Source: Syngnathus acus
Taxonomy: Eukaryota > Chordata > Actinopteri > Syngnathiformes > Syngnathidae
DNA length: 64,000 nt
NCBI RefSeq assembly: GCF_901709675.1
Contig: NC_051088.1
Coordinates: 744,001 to 808,000 of the forward strand
Direction: 5' to 3'
Of the stretch, positions 55,215 to 64,000 are shown in pieces. The stretch's first letter is position 1; each line of letters opens with the position of its first letter. The position numbers and the translations under genes are program-made. Below the pieces are notes generated by a model. The model was not told the origin of the DNA. It saw nothing but the letters and a program-made list of their open reading frames with translations, and did no database searches.

Positions 55215-55383
55215 TAAAATTGTGTTTTGTCTCTACTAGCGGCACTTGTCTTTGTCCTTGTCTGTTATTTATCCTTTTTTTAATTTTGGCACTTGTATTC
55301 TTGCACTCGTATGCGCTGCTGTGACAAATAAATTTCCCCGCTGTGGGATGAATAAAGTTATATCATCATCATCATCATATACA

Positions 55384-55411
55384 CCTATATATATATATAT
55401 ATATATATACA

Positions 55412-55450
<39 letters not shown>
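55384..55450. repeat. (TA)n microsatellite
   Basis: Two AT runs separated by ACACC; could form hairpins. Confidence 0.92.
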
Positions 55451-55453
<3 letters not shown>

Positions 55454-55684
55454 CTTTCAAGATTTTTATGAAAAGTTGTAGTGCTCTCAATGGCGTTGAA
55501 CTCCCAATTATTCTTAATAAGATTGCTTTTTTTGTTGTTAATTTAGTTATTTGCCTTTACCTTTGCACTTTTATGTCCCAAATTCTATACGTTTTCTGTT
55601 CTTTGGGAAAACAAGTTAAGAAATAATACGTTATCTGTTCTTTGGGAAAACAAGTTAAGAAATAATATGCTCACAAAAAATGTA

Positions 55685-57061
55685 CCGTTTTTCCATGTAT
55701 AATACGCCCCATGTATAATACGCACCCTAAAAATGGCATGTCGATGCTGGAAAAAAGCCTGTACCCATGTATAATACGCACCCAAATTTTGACTCGTACT
55801 TAAGTCCGTAAACGTAAAATTATTTCAGAAAAAATATCATCTTTGGGAACAACCGGATGTTATTCTGCTGGTCAGTATCACTGCGCATGCGCTAGCAAAC
55901 TCGATAGCGAAGAAATATGTGAGACTCTCAACGGGATCACCAATATTTGAGTGATGTTCCAGTTATTTATTATCTTTCTGTGTGTTGTGTGTTCACAATT
56001 GTCATGGTGATCTTTCTGGTGATTTCTTAACTAGGCTGGATGTATTTTTTTTGTTGCCGTTGATTTCTCCGACTGCCCAGAAAGGCACCACCGCGATCAG
56101 TTAGGTTAAAATGAAAAGAGAGGAAAGTGACGTGCGGATATGTGAAAAAGGCGGCTCTGTATGGGAGAGAAGTTGAAGAGGAATAAAAACACCCTTGGAA
56201 ACCAAAACTTGCCCCTCGTCGTGACTCGGAGCCGCAACAAATGTTTCGGATTTGTGTAGGGTACTGTGACAGCAAACGAGCAGGTGATCGAGCAAGCGTC
56301 TGATACGAGAGCATTGTGTTGGTATGGAGCGTGTTTGAAGTGAACAGCAGAGAGGAAAGGAGCAAGGCAAAGTGTTGTGAAATAAAATATTACCTGTAAT
56401 ACGCATTTTGTTATTTGCTGATTGTATTAAACTATCGCATTCATTGTCAGTCAAGAAGAGAAGAGGACTATTATCCCTTCTTTGGCGAAATGACCAGAAC
56501 ACAGTACAAATCCGTTCTGCGCATCGGATCCATAGTGCGCATGCGCAGTGATACTGCCTCCGTATGATATCCGGTCTGCGATGGAGATTAAAAAACAAAC
56601 AATATTTGACAATAACACACCATCAAGGATTGCACCATCGCATCAAACGATGTGTCGTCAATTATGAATTTTACTGACTAAGTGTGTTGGGCAGGATGGC
56701 TGAATGCGATGCGCGATTGACGTGTCTTGCGCATCCGTTCTGCGCATACTGTCATGGCGGCCTCCGTATGATATCCGGTCTGCGATGGAGATTAAAAAAC
56801 AAAATATTTGACAATAACACACCATCAAGGATTGCACCATCGCATCAAACGATGTGCCGTCAATTATGAATTTTACTGACTGTGTTGGGCAGGATGGCTG
56901 AATGCGATGCGCGATTGACAACAAACAAGAAGAAAGGTGATTTCAAGTTTTATTTCGAGGGAGATTTTCTTCAAAAATTGTTGTACCCATGTATAATGCG
57001 CACCCAAGATTTTAGGACAATAAATTAGTTAAATTTTGCGCATTATACATGAAAAAAAACG
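55685..57061. mobile_element. TA-flanked DNA element, copy 2
   Basis: Same family and orientation as 45286-47095: CCGTTTTTCCATGTATAATA to TTATACATGAAAAAAAACG. Contains a 204-base-period tandem duplication (CCTCCGTATGATATCCGG at 56557 and 56761) and the empty hAT site at 56425-56432. No transposase recognised. Confidence 0.82.
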
Positions 57062-57516
57062 TTAAGTTAAATGTTACTTTAAATGTTTTGCACATTGAAT
57101 ACTTCAGTTGTATGTTCTTATTTTCCTAACTCAGTCTGGCACCTATAGCAGCACATTTTTGACCACAGTCATATTTTTGTTACAAGTCAAGCAATTTTCT
57201 CATGTATTTGATATTTTAGGGTGATAGCAGCACCTGGATATTAGTGTGGTTGGAATGGGTGAAAACAACAAGGAAAAGGCAATAGGTCAGTGGGTAACAG
57301 CTCGCAGAAATTTTTTTTGTTTTGGAGATTGGGGGTAAGAAAAGAACTATGACGTTTTCATGTTTGGAACTATGGCCTTAGTTAAAAAAATCAATTATGA
57401 ACTATGAACAAGTTCATTTTATGTGAGCTGAACTTTGAAGTAGTTTGTGTAGAAATTAACTTTCCCAACACTGGCAATTGTGGTGCTTAATTAGTGTAGG
57501 TGCTTTTTCTTCGTTG
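57062..57516. other. intron, nothing recognised
   Basis: AT-rich, no gene or repeat family recognised. Confidence 0.5.
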
Positions 57517-57524
57517 GTTTAGGT

Positions 57525-58795
57525 CAGGGGTGGGCAAACCTTTTGACTTGCGGGCCGAATTGGGTTCTAAATTTTGACCAGGGGGCCGAACCAGGAGCAG
57601 ATGGATGTAGTGTTTGTGTGAAGTAATATAAACGACATGTAAAGGTCATTGCATAAAAGGTTTTGGCCTTTAGTAGGTAGTAAAGCATGGATATTCAAAA
57701 AAAGCTTTTTGAAAACAAATGCATTTATTAACAGCATTAAAAAAATATTTCACCAAAGAACTACTATCACTGATTCTCATTAAATACGACACTGTTATTG
57801 TGAATAACAGTTTCCATCACTTCAGCACCTGCAGGTCAGATTTATGAAAGATATTTTATCTTATGAGGCGAAATCACATCAAACAGCAAACATTCTGACC
57901 AAATACATAATCTTGAAGAATCAGTGAAAGAATACATCTAAATAAAGTAATAAAGAAATCAAAACGGCACCACGGTGACGGATATCTGAAAATCAGAGCA
58001 GAGCTTTAACTCACAAACACCTGCTGACAGAGGTGAGGAAACCTTAAGATCGGCCTAAAAACTTTAAAAGTTAAGATTAGTCAAAAACAGGTGGTGCATC
58101 TAAAACTTGCCTCTGTACTTGACTTTTGATCCGCAGTTTGCCGGTGAGTAAGGTTTTCTTGAGTCTTCAAATTAGCTGTCAACCTCTCCGATGTAGCCGC
58201 CCGTTCATGTGTTGACTGCTAGCGTAGTTAGCATGCTGCGCAGCAAAGTGATGGCTAATATTGTACTCCTTGAATACTGCAACCGTTTCTTGGCATATCA
58301 GACAAACCGGTATTGATCGGAATTCAGCGAAAAAGTATTTTGTTGTCCACTCTTTTTAAAACACTCTGCACTCAGTGTCCACCTTTCTTTTCCTTGGGCC
58401 ATTCATTTTAATGCAAGGATTTCAAGGGAAGGTTTATGGGGGGCTTTAGCGTAAAACTGCCTGAAAGCTCAGCGTGCGAATTACAAGAATGCTAACGTCA
58501 CAGCCCACACTCGAAATTCGGCACTAATAGAAATAGAGCGCGGAGTGCGCCGGGTCCGTACTACTGAGTACGTATACGCCCTTGTGAGTGTGCAGACACG
58601 GCTTCCGGGAGTAAATGCGCGGGCGGGGAGTAAATGCGCGGGCGGGCCTTTCCCCATCTACTGGGGAAACGCAGTCATTGCAGGGAAAATGACCAAAAAG
58701 ATTTTTAATAATACAATTTATTCAGGTTTGGCGGGCCAGATTAAACGGCCCCGTGGGCCAGATGTGGCCCACGAGCCGTAGTTTGCCCATGTGCG
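57525..58795. mobile_element. hAT MITE
   Basis: Left end CAGGGGTGGGCAAACC; the right end is degenerate (GTAGTTTGCCCATGTGCG). 8-base duplication GTTTAGGT (57517-57524, 58796-58803). 1271 bases without a recognisable transposase. It lies just 210 bases before the last itpr3 exon. Confidence 0.85.
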
Positions 58796-59005
58796 GTTTA
58801 GGTGCTTCTTCGTTTTCGGATGAACTTCTTCATGGTCTGAGGTGGCTGCGCGCTGTATGCAACACAGATAATGGCGGCGGCGGGATTTCTGTTCAGATTT
58901 TTTTTTTAATATTGATCTTTTTGGGCAAAGGCATTCTTTATTGATATTGATCAATTTCTGTGTGCGTGCGTGTGCATGCGTGTCTGTGTGTGCGCATGTG
59001 TGTAG

Positions 59006-59116
59006 ATGACCGAGCAGAGGAAGAGGAAACAGAGGATGGGATTTGTGGATGTTCAACAGGGCGGCATTTCTTCGCTTCCTCCCAGTGCCGTTGGAGGGAA
59101 CCACCAGCAGCTGTAA
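59006..59116 (+). CDS. itpr3: itpr3 last exon: C-terminal tail and stop
   Basis: Phase 0, 36 codons plus TAA. It begins MTEQRKRKQRMGFVDVQQGG, continues ISSLPPSAVGGNHQQL and stops. MTEQRK is the conserved start of the last IP3 receptor exon, and GFVDVQ favours type 3. The acceptor GTGTGTAG lies in a TG-rich stretch (58967-59001) with a poor pyrimidine run. As I recall mammalian type 3, it ends soon after VDVQ, so about 15 residues here look like an extension. Confidence 0.92.
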   Translation: MTEQRKRKQRMGFVDVQQGGISSLPPSAVGGNHQQL

Positions 59117-60065
59117 AATAAATAAAAATCAACTACCACAAAATTTAATGAATCTAGGTATACACTTGGGCAAGAAAGCAGCAGCAGAAGAATATACTTA
59201 AAATACTGAGTACTGAATCATTTTACTGAGTTTTTTGTGACTATTTTCTTAAAATTTGTGCTTTCAACACGCATCAATATTAACCACATTGTGATTCTGT
59301 TTATCCTCATTTATGACATTGATATCAGTGATTTAAAATATTGGGAGTTAATCATTAAAATGCTACAGACAGATTACTTAAAAGTTTAACTCTACTATAT
59401 GGTGTACTACACTGTCCTACTGTGTATAATTTACTGTCACTATGCTTTGCTCTTATACTGCTAAATATATTGACAACAAACACACCTGTCTCCATGGGGA
59501 GGCTATTGCCCACCAATATTCTTGTGCCGTCTTTCCCACACAAGGCATGAATCTCTAAAATATTAACTTTTTTCTGTATTTAATTATATCATATTAGTAG
59601 CTATTGTTGTGTGAAGAAATACTACTGCTGAGTTCTTTATTAGTAAGATATTAAAATCTAAAGAAACAAGGTTGTGATTTTGTTTGTTTTATGATCTAAA
59701 CTGTAAAAGTCTATTCTTACTAAAAATAATGTTAAATGCACAGGACTATGTGACATATGTCAATGAGATGTCACAAGAGCCCTATTTTACAAAGTGAAAC
59801 TACGTTTTTTTGTGTGTCCTAGCATGTAATGGGTTCACAGTTTATTGTAGGGGAGACGGGACAAGTTAATATGGAAGCCAGTTGAACAGCGGTCAACGTG
59901 AACGCGCACAGTGAGTGTCAATGTTCCCTCTAATTTTTCATGTCTGAGCAGACACAAAAGCTCCCTGAGGACCATTGTGAGCAACATTAGATGTGACCAC
60001 AAACATCACACCAGTTCAAAACCTTGTATCGTAGCAAGTTACATGGCTTGTTAAAAGAATTAAAT
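59117..60065. other. 3' UTR / downstream region
   Basis: Follows the itpr3 stop. AATAAA occurs at 59117-59122 and 59121-59126, touching the stop codon; whether it is used is unknown. No other strong poly(A) signal or gene is recognised up to element C. Confidence 0.45.
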
Positions 60066-60365
60066 CAACCGCACTCGGCGGCAACTTGGGGGACAGAACT
60101 GCACGCAGCGGCGGTCAGGAACCCAGGGCCACAATCGCGGCACACACTGGGGGCCTGACGCGCAATCGGCAGCAACTTAGGGAACAGAACTGCACTCAGC
60201 GGAGGTCAGGGGCCCAGGGCCACAATCGCGGCACACACTGGGGGCCTGACGCGCAATCGGCAGCAACATGGGGAACAGAACTGCACTCAGCGGAGGTCAG
60301 GGGCCCAGGGCCACAATCGCGGCATACACTGGGGGCCTGACGCGCTATCGGCAGCAACTTTGGGG
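60066..60365. repeat. 91-bp tandem repeat in element C
   Basis: CCAGGGCC begins at 60123, 60214 and 60305, a 91-base period, about three copies. Each holds GGCCACAATCGCGGCACACA and a shorter unit resembling the neighbouring minisatellite. Confidence 0.9.
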
Positions 60366-61045
60366 GACATGAACCACACTCTGGCGGCGACACGGGGGAC
60401 ATGAACCGCACTCTGGCGGCGACACGGGGGACATGAACCGCACCCTTGCGGCGACACGGGGGACATGAACCGCACTCTGGCGGCGACACGGGGGACATGA
60501 ACCGCACCCTTGCGGCGACACGGACGACATGAACCGCCCCCTGGCGGCGACACGGACGACATGAACCGCCCCCTGGCGGCGACACGGACGACATGAACCG
60601 CACCCTGGCGGCGACACGGGGGACATGAACCGCACCCTGGCGGCGACACGGGGGAGATAAACCGCAGCCTGGCGGCGACACGGGGGACATGAACCGCAGC
60701 CTGGCGGCGACACGGGGGACATGAACCGCACCCTGGCGGCGACACGGGGGACATGAACCGCACCCTGGCGGCGACACGGGGGACATGAACCGCACCCTGG
60801 CGGCGACACGGGGGACATGAACCGCACTCTGGCGGCGACACGGGGGACATGAACCGCACTCTGGCGGCGACACGGGGGACATGAACCGCACTCTGGCGGC
60901 GACACGGGGGACATGAACCGCACTCTGGCGGCGACACGGGGGACATGAACCGCACTCTGGCGGCGACACGGGGGACATGAACCGCACTCTGGCGGCGACA
61001 CGGTGGACATGAACCGCGCTCGGGCGGCGACACGGGGGACATGAA
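60366..61045. repeat. 32-bp minisatellite in element C
   Basis: About 21 copies of GAACCGCACTCTGGCGGCGA followed by CACGGGGGACAT. 32 is also not a multiple of three, so the frame rotates and repeats every 96 bases (32 residues); long open frames on the minus strand are a by-product. Confidence 0.92.
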
Positions 61046-61998
61046 CCGCGCTCGGCGGGAACTCGGGGAACGGAACCGTGCTCGGCGGAAACTTGAAAAG
61101 TCAGAGCCGCAATTGGCGGCAGGTTGAAGTCCGGGCCGCAATCAGCGGCAATTGGAAGGCGGAGCTGTGCGCAGCGGCAAGAGTCAGCACGCGCTGCAGC
61201 AGTGGGGGTGGGGCCATGGACGATCGCAGGTCCGGCGCAGCTGGCTTGAATCTGGCGACGCCCGCGGGTCCTGCAACGCTGAGGTGGAGCCCGATGGCGA
61301 CCGCAAGTCGGATGACGCCGGGAGGCACTCCGATGGCGGCCGCGGGTCCGGCGTCGCGGCAGCGGAGCCCGATCACGACAGCGGAGCCGTTCGCGCTGGA
61401 ACCTGCTCGGACGATGGACGTGGATCGGGCGTCGCTGGAGCGAAGTCCGATGGCGCTGGTACCTTCTCGGACAATGGACGTGGATCGGGCGTCGCAGTGG
61501 GAGCTGGTGGTGGAGGGAGGTCCAAGCGCTGGTCGCCGTAGTGGTCGGAGCATTCTGTCAGGAACGGAGTGTAGAAATGGAGCGAGGCGACCAAGTGCAG
61601 CTTGGACCAGGGTTTATTGTAGCAAACTCAAAAGACTCGGCAAACTGACGTGACTAAACAACAAACTAACAGGACTAACCGACCAAAACGTGAAACAAAA
61701 GACAGGAACCAAACAAACCGTGTGACAGTGAGACATGCATTGTCCACATCTCATGCAATGCTCCGACGGCGAGTGACACGCAAACAGAACTTAAATACAA
61801 CACAGGTAACGAGAGGCAGGTGCGTGTGATTACACTAATCAAGGGCACACAGGAAGGGAGGGGCGAGCACAGAGACACACTGACAAACTATGGACACGAT
61901 CAGGGTCACATAGCAAAAGGGGGGACGAGACATGACAGAACCCGAACAGAAACCATGGCAACCTAGACATCTAACAAAACTGGGGACGAGACATGACA

Positions 61999-62885
61999 CA
62001 TTATATGTAATCATATATATTTTCTTTTTTATTAGACTGTTTTGAAAACTAGTTTTCAGTTAGTTGAATAGCTAATACTATAAATAATATGTTTGGGTTG
62101 ATAATTTTAATGACCCTCCGAAGGAAATTATGACTACGATGCGGCCCGCGGCAAAAATAAGTTTGACGCCTTTGACATTAACATATGTTATATGTATGCT
62201 TCGGTGCATGTTTTGCGGAGTCGACCTTTCTCACTCGAAAAACAAAGAATCTCAACCAGTTTCACGGCTCATTCATGTATTTCCGCATACTACTTAGACA
62301 GCCATTCCATCCTAAAAGAACATTTCTTTTTTACTTTGGGTTGGTGAGTGAATGTGTCGCTGGTGCTGCCCGTTCATTTTGCCATGAAAAGGGATTGCAT
62401 TGCGCCGCTGCACTGTTGTTAGCAAGCTAACATGCACATATGGACAGGGCACATACAACTATCAATGCTATGGTTGGCTTCTTCTTCTTCCTTTCTGTCA
62501 GGTCTAAGTACCATAAGACATTATTTTACACACTGAAAGAAGAGGAGAAGACAACCAGAATTTCTTTTGGTCACGAGGCCCAGTTACAGTCCTCCACCAA
62601 TTCTCAGCTCCTCTTCCGCTATCTCCTCTTTTTATTTTGGGTTGCCCTGGTTACAAAAGGCGTTGCTCCACTAAAGGGAGGGGAGATTGTAGCTGTAGCA
62701 ACGCTGATTAGCTAAGGAATGTTATGTGGTGCGAGGCCTTGGCCGGTTCGTGACTCCAACAGTTAGGTTGCAGTCTATCCTGCTTCTCCTCAGCCGGTTG
62801 GCTGCTGGTTGGCTGACTCGTCCTTGATGAGATATCTCGAAGCGTGTTGAGTGTCGTTTTCCTGTGGAACAATGCAACTTTCTTG
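61999..62885. other. intergenic, end of a hAT-like repeat, otherwise unassigned
   Basis: 62135-62180 (GCGGCCCGCGGCAAAAATAA then GTTTGACGCC) resembles a hAT right end without a matching left end. 62480-62860 may be an LTR of an unidentified retroelement. No gene recognised. Confidence 0.4.
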
Positions 62886-63133
62886 CTAATTTTCACACAA
62901 TACTAATATTGAGTAAATATGGGATAATTTATATGCAACTACTTCAACACATATGTCGCCACAGTGAACCATCTGTTTCCATCTCACCCTATCCTGTGAA
63001 TCCTCTTCTCTCACCCCAACTAACTTCATGTTCTCTTTCACTCCATCCATAAATCTCCTCTTTGGTCTTCCTCTTGACCGCCTGCCTGGTGGTTCCATCT
63101 TCAGCATCCTTCGACCAATATATTCACTTTCCT

Positions 63134-63574
63134 TCATTTGAACATGTCCGAACCATCCCAGTCTAGCCTCTCTGGCTTTATCTCCGAAACACCTAACATG
63201 CGCTGTCCCTCTGATGTACTCTTTTCCAACCGCGTCACTCCCAAAGAGAACCTCAACATCTTCATCTCTGCCACCTCCAGCTCTGGCTTCTGTGTTCTCC
63301 CCAGTGCCACTGTCTCTAAACCATACAGCATCGCTGGTCTCACCACTGTCTTGTACACCTTTCGCTTCATTTTTGCTGATACTCTTTTATCACACATCAC
63401 CCCTGACACTTTTCTCCACCCATTCCACCCTGCCTGGATGCGCTTCTTCACCTGTTTTCCACACTCTCCGTTGCTCTGGACTGTTGATCCTAAGTACTTA
63501 AAATCCTTTACCTTCTGGATCTCTACTCCCTGTATCCTCACCATTCCATTTGGATCCCTCTCATTTCCACACAT
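63134..63574 (-). pseudogene. RTE-like RT thumb/C-terminal fragment
   Basis: VKDFKYLGSTVQSNGECGKQ, KRKVYKTVVRPAMLYGLET and VAEMKMLRFSLGVTRLEK, the region after the catalytic palm. One base change of frame from the fragment before it. Confidence 0.82.
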
Positions 63575-63999
63575 TTCTTTCGGCTAATCTTCATTCCCCT
63601 CCTTTCCAGGGAATACCTCCACCTCTCTAGATTTCCTTCCACCTGCTCCCTACACTCACTACAGATCACAATGTCATCCGTGAACATCATGGTCCATGGA
63701 GATTCCTGTCTGACCTCATCTGTCAGCCTGTCCATTACCATACGAAACAAGAAGGGGCTCAGAGCTGATCCTTGATGCAGTCCCACCTCCACTTTGAACC
63801 CCTCTATCATTCCTACAGCACATCTCACTCCTGTCCTGCAACTTTCATACATATCCTGTACCACTCTCACATACTTCTCCGCTGCTCCAGACTTCCTCAT
63901 ACAATACCACAGTTCCTCTCTGGGCACCTTGTCATACGCTTTCTCCAGATCTACAAAGACAGAATGCAGCTCCTTCTGACGCTCTCTGTACTTCTCCAT
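63538..63999 (-). pseudogene. RTE-like reverse transcriptase fragment
   Basis: KELHSVFVDLEKAYDKVPRE, EVGLHQGSALSPFLFRMVMD, and the catalytic motif as MMFTDDIVICSE, where Thr replaces the usual Ala before the two aspartates. The frame is lost after MKISRKKCVEMRG. Confidence 0.85.
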
Positions 64000-64000
64000 C

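Larger units (their letters stand above)
52200..55375 (+). mobile_element. Rex1-type LINE, nearly complete
   Basis: Endonuclease (52263-53210), linker (53194-53847) and RT (53844-55214) are in order, followed by a short 3' UTR with AATAAAGTTATATCATCATC and a CAT-repeat tail at 55362-55378. Motifs match the fish Rex1/Babar clade as I recall it. Two frame changes (near 53200 and 53840) separate three otherwise open frames. Confidence 0.88.
72..59116 (+). other. itpr3: itpr3 gene, 3' part (nine coding exons)
   Basis: Spliced locus for the C-terminal channel portion of an inositol 1,4,5-trisphosphate receptor, the tetrameric Ca2+ release channel of the endoplasmic reticulum. Exons: 72-247, 2339-2503, 2574-2763, 2844-2948, 25873-25991, 28676-28841, 47700-47860, 47920-48081 and 59006-59116. 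All splice sites are GT/AG and the phases join without a break, giving about 450 residues to the stop. Seen: the pore-filter GGGVGD, the S6 segment, the zinc knuckle and the terminal MTEQRK motif shared by the family. Assignment to type 3 is inference from the tail GFVDVQ and from overall resemblance as I recall the family. The upstream ligand-binding and regulatory regions lie before the window. Confidence 0.93.
60066..61998 (-). mobile_element. non-autonomous LTR retroelement C, truncated
   Basis: One LTR (61556 to 61937 or 61998, TGTCAGGAACGG...CATGACA) and, on its left, the Pro/Arg-rich segment (about 61100-61550) and minisatellites. The other LTR is missing: the sequence simply starts in a repeat unit at about 60070. 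A second ATGACA at 61993-61998 leaves the outer LTR end uncertain. No enzyme domains. Confidence 0.8.
62886..64000 (-). mobile_element. RTE/BovB-like LINE, 3' part, continues beyond window
   Basis: Three minus-strand frames in order: 63999-63538, 63574-63134 and 63137-62886, separated by frame shifts. Ends with RWKQMVHCGDICVE, the C-terminal signature of this LINE type. The 5' half lies past the edge. Confidence 0.85.

Noticed and set aside
45285-56599. Minus-strand frames such as 45550-45810 and 56027-56598
   Set aside because: The same frames appear in both copies of a non-coding TA element, with no known domain and different ends.
59117-59126. AATAAA directly after the itpr3 stop as the poly(A) signal
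   Set aside because: Possible, but it would leave almost no 3' UTR; without transcript data it is only noted.
60366-61045. Regular 32-bp direct repeats that resemble a CRISPR array in size
   Set aside because: The units are contiguous with no unique spacers, lie in an LTR element of a vertebrate genome, and vary like a minisatellite.

Overview
This window is vertebrate, almost certainly teleost fish, DNA. It holds one host gene: the 3' end of itpr3, encoding an inositol 1,4,5-trisphosphate receptor that fits type 3 best, on the + strand. Nine exons between 72 and 59116 encode about 450 residues. They cover the channel domain from the second membrane segment through the pore, the cytosolic C2H2 zinc knuckle, the C-terminal coiled coil and the stop codon. 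Every junction keeps the reading frame. Introns range from 59 bases to nearly 23 kb, and the long ones are long because they are packed with mobile DNA. No bacterial, tRNA, rRNA or CRISPR feature is visible. The teleost call rests on a Rex1 LINE, L2/Maui-like LINEs with a TTGAC-type tail, Tc1/mariner and hAT MITEs, and a repeated tRNA-derived SINE.

Layout. 72-2948: four clustered exons (TM2 to the luminal loop). 2949-25872: a 22.9 kb intron with a THAP-encoding DNA transposon remnant, hAT MITEs, a chromodomain Ty3/gypsy fragment split by a non-autonomous LTR element, an intact-looking two-ORF LINE nested in an older L2, a second non-autonomous LTR element, a TA-flanked element and a hAT remnant. 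25873-25991: pore exon. 25992-28675: intron with a DDE transposase scrap. 28676-28841: S6 exon. 28842-47699: an 18.9 kb intron with stacked insertions (TA elements, Tigger-like, L2, LINE-in-LINE, solo LTR). 47700-48081: two exons separated by a 59 bp intron. 48082-59005: intron with an inverted LINE copy, Tc1 fragment, SINE, Rex1 LINE, TA element and hAT MITE. 59006-59116: last exon. 59117-64000: downstream DNA with a third minisatellite-bearing LTR element and an RTE-type LINE running off the edge.

The clearest structure is stratigraphic. Target-site duplications, and empty sites preserved elsewhere in the same window, let several insertions be ordered. Observations worth following: LTR elements whose internal region is a 31- or 32-bp minisatellite that rotates through all reading frames; a DNA transposon keeping two inward-facing first exons; an apparently intact LINE; a predicted Gly-to-Cys change at a weak splice donor in the itpr3 zinc knuckle; and inverted or direct repeats bracketing the exon pair 47700-48081. 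I found no wholly new gene system. The minisatellite LTR family and the THAP element are the best candidates for something under-described.
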